Assembly (NCBI GenBank): GCA_045660545.1
Contig: JAZREA010000021.1
Coordinates: 1 to 64,000, forward strand
Origin: JAZREA01 sp045660545
Lineage (GTDB): Bacteria; Bacillota; Clostridia; Monoglobales; Firm-18
DNA length: 64,000 nt
Reading direction: 5' to 3'
In this document: one piece after another, positions 33,975-43,110 of the stretch
Numbering within the stretch: position 1 is the stretch's first letter
Layout of the letters: each line of letters starts with the position of its first letter
Translations under genes and position numbers: made by a program
The notes under the pieces: generated by a model
Seen by the model: the letters and a program-made list of their open reading frames with translations, nothing else
Databases searched by the model: none
Told to the model about the DNA's origin: nothing

Positions 33975-34676
33975 TTATATATATTTTCTCCCATTTATTA
34001 ACACATCAATCATAAAAAGAGGAAGCTTTGCCACTCTGGGAAGCCTCTTTTTAGGCTCTTTGAGCGTTCTGTAAAGCCATTCTACACAAAGCTTCTGGTA
34101 TATTTCGGGCGCTCTTTCCACCTCGCCCGCCAACACGTCGAGCGTTCCTCCGGCGCCGATACTAAGCGGCACGTTAAGGTCGGCGGCGTTTTTATAAATC
34201 CACCTCTCCTGCTTGGGCGCGCCAAGGCACACAACCAAAACGTCAGGCGCCTTTGCCTTTATATCCTCTATAATCTCTTTGTCGTCCTTAAAATAGCCGT
34301 CGTGGCATCCGACAACGTTTACGCCCTGCTTTATCATATTATCCATCGCTTTTTGTGCGACACCGGGCCTGCTGCCCAAAAAGTAGTAGCTTTTACCCGT
34401 CTTTAAAACCTCACAAACAAAGTCAAAGCCCGCTACCCGCTCCGTAACAGGATGTCCCAAAATCTTAGATGCTATCACAACCCCTATTCCATCGGGCAGA
34501 TTCATATCGGACGAGTTGATAATTTCCCTTAACTGCTCGTCCTTTTTACACTCTAAAATTATCTCGGGATTAGGAGTAAAAACGGTGTGAACTCCGCCGT
34601 CAAAAAAGCTCTTCGTCTTATCAATCGCCTCTTTCATTGTAAGCTTATCCACACGAACACCCAATATGTTTACCAT
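33975..34676 (-). CDS. tagA: WecG/TagA/CpsF-family glycosyltransferase
   Basis: GT26-family enzyme of 233 residues: TPNPEIILECKKD, NLPDGIGVVIASKILG, RVAGFDF, LGAPKQERWIYKN and GAGGTLDVLAGEVERAPE are conserved positions. Characterised members transfer ManNAc (TagA) or ManNAcA (WecG) onto undecaprenyl-PP-GlcNAc. UDP-ManNAc could come from WecB at the left end of the window. It is not in the polysaccharide cluster but between thyX and the LUD gene, so a teichoic-acid or spore-polymer role is possible; the acceptor is unknown. Confidence 0.88.
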   Translation of the reverse strand: MVNILGVRVDKLTMKEAIDKTKSFFDGGVHTVFTPNPEIILECKKDEQLREIINSSDMNLPDGIGVVIASKILGHPVTERVAGFDFVCEVLKTGKSYYFLGSRPGVAQKAMDNMIKQGVNVVGCHDGYFKDDKEIIEDIKAKAPDVLVVCLGAPKQERWIYKNAADLNVPLSIGAGGTLDVLAGEVERAPEIYQKLCVEWLYRTLKEPKKRLPRVAKLPLFMIDVLINGRKYI

Positions 34677-34700
34677 ATATTTTCCTCCGTAATTAAAGGC

Positions 34701-35342
34701 TTAATAACCCATCTCTTCGTTTACGAAAATCACGTTGATTCTTGCAGGAGCAGCCTGTTTTGAAGTAACTACATAATGTCTGCAAATCCTCTGCGGTGAG
34801 TCACATCCTTTACCTATTCCGCCCTCTAAGTCAACGCAGTGGCCCTTTACTGAGCAAAACGTCTTTTTACCAAGACGGTTACAGTTTTTAGGCGCAACCA
34901 CAGTCTTAACGCGAAGCACCGCCTCGTCTATATTTTTAACAATCTTATTGGTGCTTACAATCATAACGACCTTTTTAGGACCAAAGGAAATCGCCCCCAC
35001 TCTGTTGGCGTTACCGTCTACGTTATAGAGCTCGCCGTCTTCTGTAACAGCGTTGGAGCTGCAAAACAAAGCATCTGCAAAAAAAGTTTTTCTGAAAACT
35101 TCTTCAATCTCCTCCTGTGTAAGACCGGGAGTATATCTGTCAAGGAATGTATATCTTCCGCTTCTTAAATGTTCCAACACGCCCGACTCGGAAAGTGTAA
35201 CCGAGCCGCCTACCGCAACGGTTGCGCCTGCGGGAACGAGCTTTTCTATAAGCGGTATAATTTCTTCCTTTGTCTCTAAGTAATAAGAATCTATATTATT
35301 CTTTTTTAAATTGTCCATCGTTTTTTTAATTTTATCTGTCAT
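34701..35342 (-). CDS. LUD-domain protein (LutC/YkgG-like)
   Basis: A 213-residue protein with KKNNIDSYYLETKEEIIPLIEKLVP, VAVGGSVTLSESGVLEHL, DALFCSSNAVTEDGELYNVDG, GPKKVVMIVSTNKIV and VKTVVAPKNCNRLGKKTFC. This is the LUD-domain pattern (formerly DUF162) seen in LutC of lactate utilisation. No lutA or lutB is nearby, and the cysteine-containing C-terminus (KGCDSPQRICRHYV) suggests a possible metal site. Stand-alone LUD proteins in Clostridia have no proven function. It is the first gene of the minus-strand run to 27315. Confidence 0.85.
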   Translation of the reverse strand: MTDKIKKTMDNLKKNNIDSYYLETKEEIIPLIEKLVPAGATVAVGGSVTLSESGVLEHLRSGRYTFLDRYTPGLTQEEIEEVFRKTFFADALFCSSNAVTEDGELYNVDGNANRVGAISFGPKKVVMIVSTNKIVKNIDEAVLRVKTVVAPKNCNRLGKKTFCSVKGHCVDLEGGIGKGCDSPQRICRHYVVTSKQAAPARINVIFVNEEMGY

Positions 35343-35361
35343 GCCTACACCCCCACGTATA

Positions 35362-35390
35362 ATTATACATTATTTTTAAAAATCATTCAA
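35362..35390 (-). promoter_or_regulatory. Promoter for the 35342-27315 operon
   Basis: Minus-strand TTGAAT (plus 35385-35390), 17-bp spacer, TATAAT (plus 35362-35367), about 20 bp upstream of the LUD gene start. Close gene spacing suggests it may drive the whole ten-gene run. Confidence 0.65.
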
Positions 35391-35439
35391 TACATATTTT
35401 AACAATTATTGGGAAAATATATTAGCGGAGGCAAAAAAT

Positions 35440-36933
35440 ATGAAAATTTTTAACGACATACAAAAAAACGCAGAAAAAATCAAAGAAATAATGTCCATCC
35501 CTCTGTCGATTGATGCGATTTTCAGAGAATTTAGCATATACCACAACAACAAAGAAATAAAAGCCTTTTTAGTATATTACGAGGGTGTCGCATCCGGCCC
35601 GAGAATAGACGAATTTGTGTTGCAATCCTTGCACCTCGTGCAAAAAAATTCAAACAGCGACTTAAAAAGCGAAATCGCAAGCCGTCTTATATCCGCAAAC
35701 CAGCTTAGCATAAAGACAGATTTTGAAGACGTTATGGAAATCGTCAACTATGGCGGTTGCGCAATCTTTGCAGACGGCATAGACGTAAGCTATGTAGCAG
35801 ACGTAAAAGGGTGGGAGCGCCGCGGAATATCAGAGCCCGTGGCGGAAAACGTAATACGCGGCTCGCAGGAAGCGTTTATCGAAACAATGCGTATAAACAC
35901 AGGGCTTATAAGACGTCTGGTGCGTCAGGAAAAGTTGATTTGCGAAGCTTTCAGCATAGGCTCTAAAAGTCATACTCCGTGCAGCCTTTTGTACATCAAA
36001 GACACCGCCCCCAAAGAAACGATAAACGAGCTTCGCCGACGCATCGAGGCGATACAGACAGAATATATAACAGACTCGGGCGAGCTGGAACAGCTTATCG
36101 AAGATTTCAGCTTCTCCACGTCTCCCCAGGCTCTTTCGACGGAACGTCCCGACCGCGCGGCAGCCGCACTTATGGAGGGAAAGGCGGTTGTTGTACTGGA
36201 CGGCACCCCCTTTGTGCTTATAATGCCCATTTGCGCCTTCGACCTTGTTTCCACCCCCGAAGACAAGGCTCTACGGTTGCCGTACGGCAACCTTGTTCGC
36301 CTTATGAGGCTGATAGCTATGGTGATATCCCTGCTTTTACCTGCGGTTTTTGTGGCGGTGTGCAACTTTCATCCCGAAGCAATACCCGTCCACCTTATGT
36401 TTGCAATCTCATCGTCACGGAGCGCAGTTCCCTTTTCTTTAATAACAGAGCTGATACTCTTTGAGATTGCGTTTGAAATTATCCGCGAGGCAAGTATTCG
36501 TATCCCCTCCTCCGCAGGCAGCGCGATAGGGATAATAGGCGGACTTATAATAGGCCAGGCCGCGATAGACGCAAGGCTTGTCAGCCCTATCGTCATAATT
36601 ATAGTCGCCCTTACGGGAATCGGCTCTTTTACGATTCCAAACTATTCGCTCACCTTTACCTACCGGATTTTAAAGTACGTCTACATCTTAGTTGCAGCAA
36701 CAGGCGGACTTTTGGGCGTGACTTCGGCGATTGCAGTACACCTTGTGGCGCTTTGCAACAGTCAGTCTCTGGGCGTGCCGTTCCTTGCGCCGTTTAGCGA
36801 TATAAAGGACAAGACATCTTCGCGCCTTTTTGTAAAACCGATATGGAGAAGATATTCATACAAAAACCCAAGAAGCTGGGCAAGAGGCACCAACAGCACT
36901 ATAACAAATGCAGAAAAAATAGATATAGAATAA
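35440..36933 (+). CDS. gerKA: Spore germinant receptor subunit A (GerA family)
   Basis: A-subunit of a Ger-type nutrient receptor in the spore inner membrane, 497 residues. A large N-terminal soluble domain carries FLVYYEGVASGPRIDEFVLQ, DGIDVSYVADVKGWERRGISEP and RGSQEAFIETMRINTGLIRRLVR. Four to five membrane helices follow (about residues 285-440), with FEIIREASIRIPSSAGSAIG. All match GerA/SpoVAF-like proteins. Followed at 10 bp by gerKB and then gerKC, the usual three-gene order. The symbol is generic; the actual germinant cannot be predicted. Confidence 0.93.
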   Translation: MKIFNDIQKNAEKIKEIMSIPLSIDAIFREFSIYHNNKEIKAFLVYYEGVASGPRIDEFVLQSLHLVQKNSNSDLKSEIASRLISANQLSIKTDFEDVMEIVNYGGCAIFADGIDVSYVADVKGWERRGISEPVAENVIRGSQEAFIETMRINTGLIRRLVRQEKLICEAFSIGSKSHTPCSLLYIKDTAPKETINELRRRIEAIQTEYITDSGELEQLIEDFSFSTSPQALSTERPDRAAAALMEGKAVVVLDGTPFVLIMPICAFDLVSTPEDKALRLPYGNLVRLMRLIAMVISLLLPAVFVAVCNFHPEAIPVHLMFAISSSRSAVPFSLITELILFEIAFEIIREASIRIPSSAGSAIGIIGGLIIGQAAIDARLVSPIVIIIVALTGIGSFTIPNYSLTFTYRILKYVYILVAATGGLLGVTSAIAVHLVALCNSQSLGVPFLAPFSDIKDKTSSRLFVKPIWRRYSYKNPRSWARGTNSTITNAEKIDIE

Positions 36934-36943
36934 AGGTGATTTT

Positions 36944-38014
36944 TTGGAAACGTCAACTCGTTTTAGTAAAACAGAGCTAATCTTAGTAGTCTCAAACTGT
37001 GTGATATCAAAGCTCTTTTTGACATATCCGGGTATGTTTACAACTCTTTCCGCCTCGTCGGGAATTATACTTTCGGCTGTAACGGTGATTTTTGGCTGGC
37101 TGTTTATTGGCGCAACGGCCTACCTCTACGGCAAAAGGCGAACAGACATTACAAAAATGCTTAAAAACAAGAACTTTACAAATATACTTTGCATTTTGTT
37201 GTCGGTAATGCTTGTTATAAACCAGACACTTTTTATAAAAACCGTTACGGAAGGGTTAAAGACAAGCATCCTGCCCGACTCTCCCGCAATTTTCATAACC
37301 TTATTTTTCGTCATAACCGTGCTGATTTGTTCGGTTACAGGGTTAAAGGCTGTTGTAAGGGCGCATTCCTTTGTAGTGCCGTTTACTCTTGCAATGCTTG
37401 TTCTTTTAATTATCTCTTCGGTCAAAAACTTCGACATCTTAAACATCTTCCCTGTTTTAGGCAACGGACCCGAAGAACTTATATATATTCTGCCCGTGTC
37501 GTCGTACTTTGCCGATTTTTTGATATTATCGCTTTTAATTCCTTTTTCGTCCGAAAACACAACGTACAAAAGCGTCGCAATCCCAAGCCTTGTTATATCC
37601 TCGGCAGCGTTAATCACCGTAATCGCAGCGTACACTCTAACGGTTCCGTACACTGCGTCAGATACCGCCTTTGTGCCGATTTACAAAATAGCTCAGTATA
37701 TAAATTACGAAAGCTTTATGTCCAGATTAGAATCGATATTTACTGTGGGCTGGCTTCTTAGCTTTGTTATGTACTCATCGTTGTCTCTTTATGTGGCGTC
37801 TATGCTTATGGGCAGGGTTTTCGGCGCGAAAAGGTACAGGCCATTTATGTACCGCTTTGCGCTTGTAATCACTCTTTTGTCCATTATCCCAAAAAACACC
37901 GTGCAGTTAACAAGGCTTACGGGGGAATATTCCTCTGTGCGTTTTGCGGCAGGGATGTGTCTGCCGATAGCACTGCTTTTAATCACAAGGTTTAAGGAGC
38001 GACGCACAAAATGA
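36944..38014 (+). CDS. gerKB: Spore germinant receptor subunit B (GerAB family, APC transporter-like)
   Basis: Integral membrane protein with about ten helices, 356 residues, of the endospore germination permease family. The N-terminus FSKTELILVVSNCVISKLFL resembles GerAB proteins, and the overall hydrophobic profile matches the APC-like fold. It is thought to bind the germinant. Start is TTG at 36944, with AAAGGTGAT just upstream. It overlaps gerKC by 4 bp (ATGA). Confidence 0.9.
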   Translation: METSTRFSKTELILVVSNCVISKLFLTYPGMFTTLSASSGIILSAVTVIFGWLFIGATAYLYGKRRTDITKMLKNKNFTNILCILLSVMLVINQTLFIKTVTEGLKTSILPDSPAIFITLFFVITVLICSVTGLKAVVRAHSFVVPFTLAMLVLLIISSVKNFDILNIFPVLGNGPEELIYILPVSSYFADFLILSLLIPFSSENTTYKSVAIPSLVISSAALITVIAAYTLTVPYTASDTAFVPIYKIAQYINYESFMSRLESIFTVGWLLSFVMYSSLSLYVASMLMGRVFGAKRYRPFMYRFALVITLLSIIPKNTVQLTRLTGEYSSVRFAAGMCLPIALLLITRFKERRTK

Positions 38015-39108
38015 AAAAACTTATAACAACGGCCGTCCTTTTGCCATCTTTGTGCTTTATGCTTGGCGGCTGCTACGACTCCAAGGAAATATCCAAAACG
38101 GCGTTTGTAATGGCGATAGGCTTTGACATGTCGGACGAAGGGGAGAAAATATACACCTTCCAGACTGCGAACCCGTCAGCGTACGAGGAAGGCTCGGACG
38201 AGCCTCCTGTAAGTTCGTCTTCTGTTAAGGCAAAAACCCTCTTTGCCGCCATGGACGAGATTAATTCAAACATCCCGAAAAAGCTTGACTGTTCCCACAT
38301 AAAGCTTGCCGTTTTTTCAAAAGACTATTTAAAACGCGGGATTAAAAGTGAAATTAACGCTATGTTAAACACCCCCTCCTTTCACCCTAACACAAGGGTT
38401 GCGATGTCTGACGGGGAGGCGTCGGAATATCTTAACAACGTCCAAATCCCTCCCGACACCAACCCGGCAGAGTACTATGAAAACATTTTTAAAAACGACT
38501 ACACCTCTATTATTCCGGACGTACGGCTAAGGGATATGGTTAACAAGTACGACGTTTCTGTATGCAGCGTGGTGCTGCCGATAATATCTGCGGACGAAAC
38601 GAAGGGCAGTATGGCAATTTTAAAGGACTTTTACCTTGGCGCCCTTGCCGAGCCGGACGAGCTTCAAAGCTACAAGCTCCTGACGAAAAACGATTTTGAA
38701 GGCAATTTTTATATAAAAATCCCAAACACCGACAAATACGTTGTAACAGAGCTTACGCAAAACAAAAAGAAAATTAAAGTGGCTTTTGAAGACAAAACAC
38801 CCGTAGTAAGTGTGGACATAGAGCTTGAAGGCAGCGTCCTGTGGTCGGAGTCCAAAGAAAGCCTTTTTGCAGACGACGCATCTTTGGAGTCTCTTACACA
38901 GCAACAGATAAGGGACAGTCTTTACAAATTTTTAAACAAGTGTTCCAAAGATTACAAGGCAGATATACTAAACATTTCCTCCTTTGCAAGAAAAAATTAT
39001 CAAACCATAAAGGCGTGGCACAGCGAAGACTGGCAAGGCCTGTTTGAAAAATCAACATATAAAGTAAACGTCAGGGTAAAGATAAAGCGTGAAGGCGTAA
39101 CGATATAG
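38011..39108 (+). CDS. gerKC: Spore germinant receptor lipoprotein subunit C (GerAC family)
   Basis: Lipoprotein of 365 residues. The signal sequence ends in a lipobox (LCFMLGGC, cysteine near residue 21), followed by YDSKEISKTAFVMAIGFD, the classic Ger(x)C start. The remainder follows the family's three-domain layout, with a C-terminal region YKFLNKCSKDYKADILNI. It is anchored on the outer face of the spore inner membrane with subunits A and B. Translation is coupled to gerKB. Confidence 0.92.
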   Translation: MKKLITTAVLLPSLCFMLGGCYDSKEISKTAFVMAIGFDMSDEGEKIYTFQTANPSAYEEGSDEPPVSSSSVKAKTLFAAMDEINSNIPKKLDCSHIKLAVFSKDYLKRGIKSEINAMLNTPSFHPNTRVAMSDGEASEYLNNVQIPPDTNPAEYYENIFKNDYTSIIPDVRLRDMVNKYDVSVCSVVLPIISADETKGSMAILKDFYLGALAEPDELQSYKLLTKNDFEGNFYIKIPNTDKYVVTELTQNKKKIKVAFEDKTPVVSVDIELEGSVLWSESKESLFADDASLESLTQQQIRDSLYKFLNKCSKDYKADILNISSFARKNYQTIKAWHSEDWQGLFEKSTYKVNVRVKIKREGVTI

Positions 39109-39134
39109 AAACTTTAAAAAGGCGAGGTATAAAA

Positions 39135-40466
39135 ATGAGCATAAAAAACAAAATTAACGAAAAGCACATACTGAGCATTCTGGCGATATTCGCAACCGCT
39201 GTATCGGCATTCGCAATATACCAGTACAACGTCAGCAACAAGTATAAAGAAAAGGTCGAAAACACATACCAAAAGTCCTTTACAGAGCTTGTAGACTACG
39301 TGGGCAACATAAACGTTATTTTAAACAAAGCTCTTGTAACCAACACAGCCGCAAAGCTCGTGGAATTTTCGGAAGATTTGTGGTCGGAAACTGCGCTTGC
39401 AAAATCCGCTCTCGGCCAATTACCAACCAGCAACACCGAGCTTTACAAAACCTCCAACTTTATAACACAAGTGGGCGACTACGTGCGCTACTTAACGCGC
39501 AAGCTTGTCGGCGGAGGGACTATTACCACGGAGGACAAGGAACAAATTTCCTCCCTTGTAGATTACTCAAACTCCCTTAACAAAAGCCTGAAAAACATGG
39601 AAACCGACTTTATAAACGGCGACATGTTACTGTCGGAAGAAAAGACCAAAACAGTGTTTTCCAAAAGCCGCGTCGCAAGCATTAACGAAAGCTTAAAATC
39701 CGTGGAAAAAAGCTTTGAAAGCTACCCGACGCTGATTTACGACGGGCCGTTTTCCGAGCATATTTTAAACAAAACTCCGGAAATTTTAAAGCAAAAAGAG
39801 GTCACAAAGGACGAGGCAAAAAAGGTTGCAGAAAAGTTTTCGAACATGCCTCTTTCATATATGACTGACACCAAGGGAAACATACCTTCGTATATATTTT
39901 GCGACGACGATAACAAAATCTGTGTAGAAGTTTCCAAAAACGGCGGCAAGGTCGTTATGATGACCAACAGCGAAGAGATTAAAAACCCGCAAATAGAAAT
40001 AAACGAAGCATCAGAATACGCAAAGTCGTTTTTATCCTCACAAGATTACAAGGATATGAAGCAAACAGGCTTTGAAACAGACGGAAACACAGTCGACTTT
40101 GCCTTTGCCCACACATTGGGCGAATACACAATTTACTCCGACCTTGTTAAAGTAAAGGTGTCACTTCACGACGGCATGATATGCGGCTTTGAAGCGAACG
40201 GATTTTTGTGCAACAACGTAGTCCGCACCGCGCCCGAGCCAAAGTACACAAAGGAAGAAATCAGCAAAAATGTAAGCAATATGGCAAAAATAGAGAAAAT
40301 AAACCTCGCCCTAATCCCCAAAGACTACGGCAAAGAGGTGTGGTGCTACGAAATTAAGGCATCAAGTAAAGGAAAAATTTTCCTAATCTATATAAACACA
40401 CAGACAATGGCCGAAGAAGAAATAATGATGATGGTACAAGACCCAAGTTTAAGTATGACGATTTAG
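39135..40466 (+). CDS. ypeB: Germination protein YpeB
   Basis: Membrane-anchored spore protein of 443 residues: one N-terminal hydrophobic helix (about 13-30), a long helical region (about 35-200), then PepSY-like repeats (about 235-430) with EVTKDEAKKVAEKFSN and NEASEYAKSFLSSQDY. In Bacillus, YpeB is needed to localise and stabilise the cortex hydrolase SleB, usually encoded next to it. No sleB is present on either side here. It lies 26 bp after the germinant receptor operon, so co-expression in the forespore is likely. Confidence 0.9.
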   Translation: MSIKNKINEKHILSILAIFATAVSAFAIYQYNVSNKYKEKVENTYQKSFTELVDYVGNINVILNKALVTNTAAKLVEFSEDLWSETALAKSALGQLPTSNTELYKTSNFITQVGDYVRYLTRKLVGGGTITTEDKEQISSLVDYSNSLNKSLKNMETDFINGDMLLSEEKTKTVFSKSRVASINESLKSVEKSFESYPTLIYDGPFSEHILNKTPEILKQKEVTKDEAKKVAEKFSNMPLSYMTDTKGNIPSYIFCDDDNKICVEVSKNGGKVVMMTNSEEIKNPQIEINEASEYAKSFLSSQDYKDMKQTGFETDGNTVDFAFAHTLGEYTIYSDLVKVKVSLHDGMICGFEANGFLCNNVVRTAPEPKYTKEEISKNVSNMAKIEKINLALIPKDYGKEVWCYEIKASSKGKIFLIYINTQTMAEEEIMMMVQDPSLSMTI

Positions 40467-40564
40467 TGATTTTTTCTACTACTTCGTTTTAATACCTTAA
40501 TATACTTCGTACTTTTACAAATAATATTCTTGCAACAAAATATTAATGTAAAAGGAGCGTGTTT

Positions 40565-40732
40565 ATGATGAGCAAATCCAAAATGTCTTCGGCTTTAAAG
40601 ACCGAAATCGCAAAAGAGCTTGGTGTATATGATATAGTGAAGAACGAAGGTTGGGGAGCTGTGTCCTCACGCGACTGCGGCAACATCGTAACAAAGGCAA
40701 TCGAAATAGCGGAAAAGTCAGTACAGAAATAA
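40565..40732 (+). CDS. Alpha/beta-type small acid-soluble spore protein
   Basis: A 55-residue DNA-binding spore protein. LKTEIAKELGVYD (residues 11-23) contains the conserved GPR protease recognition region (TEIAxELG), and WGAVSSRDCGNIVTKAIEIA (30-49) is the second conserved helix region with the SRxxGxxV motif. Such proteins coat spore DNA, shift it to A-like form and are degraded on germination. At 55 residues it is shorter than the typical 60-75. AAAGGAG lies 7 nt upstream of ATG 40565. Its stop is 2 bp from a MITE-like element, so no native terminator remains. Confidence 0.9.
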   Translation: MMSKSKMSSALKTEIAKELGVYDIVKNEGWGAVSSRDCGNIVTKAIEIAEKSVQK

Positions 40733-40734
40733 CA

Positions 40735-41042
40735 AAAGGGTCATCTGTAAGGCCACCACCAGACAAGGAAGTAATGGTTTTGAAGCCTGATTTTCCGTTT
40801 ATGCTTCGTAAAAAATTCCCGAAATACGCCAGTATTACGGAATTTTTATTACTTGCCTAATTCGAAAAATCAGATATTCAAAACTGCAAGGCATCCTAAA
40901 ACCAAAATTTTTCGATGAAGTTCAAGGCGAAAGCAGCCCATAATCCTGACGGATATGGGCTGTTTTTAACGCTGAAATTCGCAAAAAAGATGGTTTTTAG
41001 GACAATACTTCCTTATCTGGCGGTGGCCAAAGATGACCCTTT
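40735..41042. mobile_element. MITE-like element with imperfect terminal inverted repeats
   Basis: About 308 bp without a gene. The left end (40735-40775) starts AAAGGGTCATCTGTAAGGCC and the right end (41005-41042), read on the other strand, starts AAAGGGTCATCTTTGGCCAC. The two ends match over about 38 bp with few mismatches or gaps. Internal inverted repeats include a hairpin near 40820-40855 (AAAATTCCC / GGAATTTTT) and CAGCCCATA / TATGGGCTG (40934-40942 / 40954-40962) followed by TTTTT, a terminator-like structure that could end recG or SASP transcripts. No clear target-site duplication was found. It is sandwiched between the SASP and recG stops. Confidence 0.65.
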
Positions 41043-41054
41043 ATTTACATATTA

Positions 41055-43106
41055 TTAGTTCAAAAGATAGTTGTTTTGGTATATTTTGCCCAGCGTTTTT
41101 TCCATAATTTTCTTGTCTTTGTCCGCTATTTTGCCGATATTATCGAGCACAAACTGCGCCGCCTCGCCCGCCTTTGCAAGAACGTCTGTGTCCTCGTAAA
41201 TATTCGCCACCTTAAACTCGGGCAGACCGTGCTGACGAGTACCAAAAAACTCGCCGGGGCCTCTTAGCTGCAAATCCTTTTCAGAAATTACAAAGCCGTC
41301 GTTGGTCTTTGTCATAATGTCCATGCGCTCTTTTGCGATTCCTTCTTTCGCCTCACAAAACATTATGCAGTACGACTGGTGTTCCCCTCTGCCTACTCTT
41401 CCTCTTAGCTGATGCAGCTGCGAAAGGCCGAAACGCTCTGCGTTTTCGATAACCATAGTGTTGGCGTTTGGAACATTAACCCCTACCTCAATAACGGTGG
41501 TGCTGACTAAAACGTCTACCTCCCCAAGGCAAAAGCGCTCCATTACCTCTTCCTTTTCCTTGGCGGAGAGCTTGCCGTAAACGACGCCGACGTTATGACC
41601 TTTAAACACGGTGTCCTCGAGCCTTTTAGCGTAGTCTGTAACCGCCTTTAACTGTTCCTCTACCTCCGAGGTCTCTACCATGGGGCAGACTATATACACC
41701 TGGCGGCCTGCGTCGATTTGTTTTAGCATAAAATTGTTAATTCTCTGCCTCATCCCTTCGTCGACGGCGTATGTATCGACCTTCTTCCTTCCGGGCGGAA
41801 GCTGCCTGATAGCAGAAATGTCAAGGTCTCCATACAATATAAGCGCCAGTGTCCTGGGTATAGGTGTCGCAGTCATAACCAGAGTGTGCGGGTTTTTACC
41901 CTTTTCGTAAAGCTCGCTACGCTGCTTTACGCCAAAGCGGTGCTGCTCGTCCGTAACAACGAGCGCAAGGTTTTTAAACTCTACTTCCTTTTGTATAACA
42001 GCGTGGGTGCCTATTACAAGGTCGACCTCGCCGTTTTTTATCTTTTCGTAGGCCTCGCGCTTTTGCTTTGCGGTCATACTACCTTTTAACAAAATTATGC
42101 GCACTCCCAAGGGCGAAAGCATCCCAAAAAGCGACTCCATATGCTGATTGGCAAGTATCTCTGTCGGCGCCATCATTGCCGCCTGGTATCCGCCCTTTAT
42201 GGCAACGTAAATTGCCGCAGCGGCAACAACCGTCTTTCCGCAGCCGACGTCGCCCTGCACAAGCCTGTTCATAGGCAGGTCCTTGCCCATATCAACACAT
42301 ATTTCTTCTATAACCTTCCTTTGGTCGTCAGTAAGTTCAAACGGGAGCGACGAAACAAGCTCTGTGCTCTTTCCGTCGTCCTTTATCGCTACGCCTTTTA
42401 CAACCTTGCGCCTCTTTCTGATCGCGCGCATCGCAAGTTGGAGGTAAAAAAGCTCCTCAAAGGCGAGCCTCCTCTTTGCGTAAGCAAACTTTTGTTCATC
42501 CTGCGGGAAGTGGATGTTACAAACTGCGTAGTCTATACCACAAAGCGTGTATTTTTCGCGGACAAAGTCGGGCAAAGTCTCCTCTAATTCACCAACCGCA
42601 GCCATACACTCGCTTACGGTTGACTGCATAATCTTTTGCGTAAGCCCCAAGGTAAGAGGATAGACTGGGACAATCCTGTTGGCAAACTTGTCCTCGCCGA
42701 CCTTTTCGTATATTGGGTTAGACATTTCAAGCTTGTAATTTTTAACCGTTATTCTTCCGTAGAAATAATATTCCCCCGAAACGTCAAAGTTTTTTGCTAT
42801 CCAGTCCTGGTTAAACCACGTTATGTCCACAACGCCTGTGCCGTCAGAAACACGCAGTTTTTGCAAAGAAAGCCCACGCCGAACACGGTTGTTCTTCACA
42901 ACCGTGACAGCGTGAGCTCTAATCAGAACGGTCTGACCGTCCATAGCTTCACTTATTCTTTTAACCTTAGACCTGTCTTCGTAAGCTCTGGGGTAAAAGC
43001 CAAGCATATCTTCGACGGTAAAAATGCCCATTTTGTTAAAAAGCTTTTGCCTTGCAGGGCCGATTGACTTAATCGTATTAATTCCGTCGTTTATCATAAT
43101 TCTCAC
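41055..43106 (-). CDS. recG: ATP-dependent DNA helicase RecG
   Basis: Branch-migrating helicase of about 683 residues acting on stalled forks and Holliday junctions. An N-terminal wedge/OB domain is followed by Walker A GDVGCGKTVVAAA (near 290), the DEQH box in VTDEQHRFGVKQR, motif III MTATPIPRTLAL, and C-terminal VIEVGVNVPNA and QLRGRVGRGEHQS. Length is typical. Start is GTG 43106 or ATG 43097; spacing to the upstream fakA-like gene is 4 bp with GTG. Likely co-transcribed with fakA and asp23 from the promoter at 45175-45203. Confidence 0.96.
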   Translation of the reverse strand: MRIMINDGINTIKSIGPARQKLFNKMGIFTVEDMLGFYPRAYEDRSKVKRISEAMDGQTVLIRAHAVTVVKNNRVRRGLSLQKLRVSDGTGVVDITWFNQDWIAKNFDVSGEYYFYGRITVKNYKLEMSNPIYEKVGEDKFANRIVPVYPLTLGLTQKIMQSTVSECMAAVGELEETLPDFVREKYTLCGIDYAVCNIHFPQDEQKFAYAKRRLAFEELFYLQLAMRAIRKRRKVVKGVAIKDDGKSTELVSSLPFELTDDQRKVIEEICVDMGKDLPMNRLVQGDVGCGKTVVAAAAIYVAIKGGYQAAMMAPTEILANQHMESLFGMLSPLGVRIILLKGSMTAKQKREAYEKIKNGEVDLVIGTHAVIQKEVEFKNLALVVTDEQHRFGVKQRSELYEKGKNPHTLVMTATPIPRTLALILYGDLDISAIRQLPPGRKKVDTYAVDEGMRQRINNFMLKQIDAGRQVYIVCPMVETSEVEEQLKAVTDYAKRLEDTVFKGHNVGVVYGKLSAKEKEEVMERFCLGEVDVLVSTTVIEVGVNVPNANTMVIENAERFGLSQLHQLRGRVGRGEHQSYCIMFCEAKEGIAKERMDIMTKTNDGFVISEKDLQLRGPGEFFGTRQHGLPEFKVANIYEDTDVLAKAGEAAQFVLDNIGKIADKDKKIMEKTLGKIYQNNYLLN

Positions 43107-43110
43107 TAAC

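Noticed and set aside
40467..40564. Sigma-G promoter upstream of the SASP gene
   Set aside because: No pair of elements with the right spacing was found by eye; similar short direct repeats (TACTTCGT) were seen but have no clear meaning.
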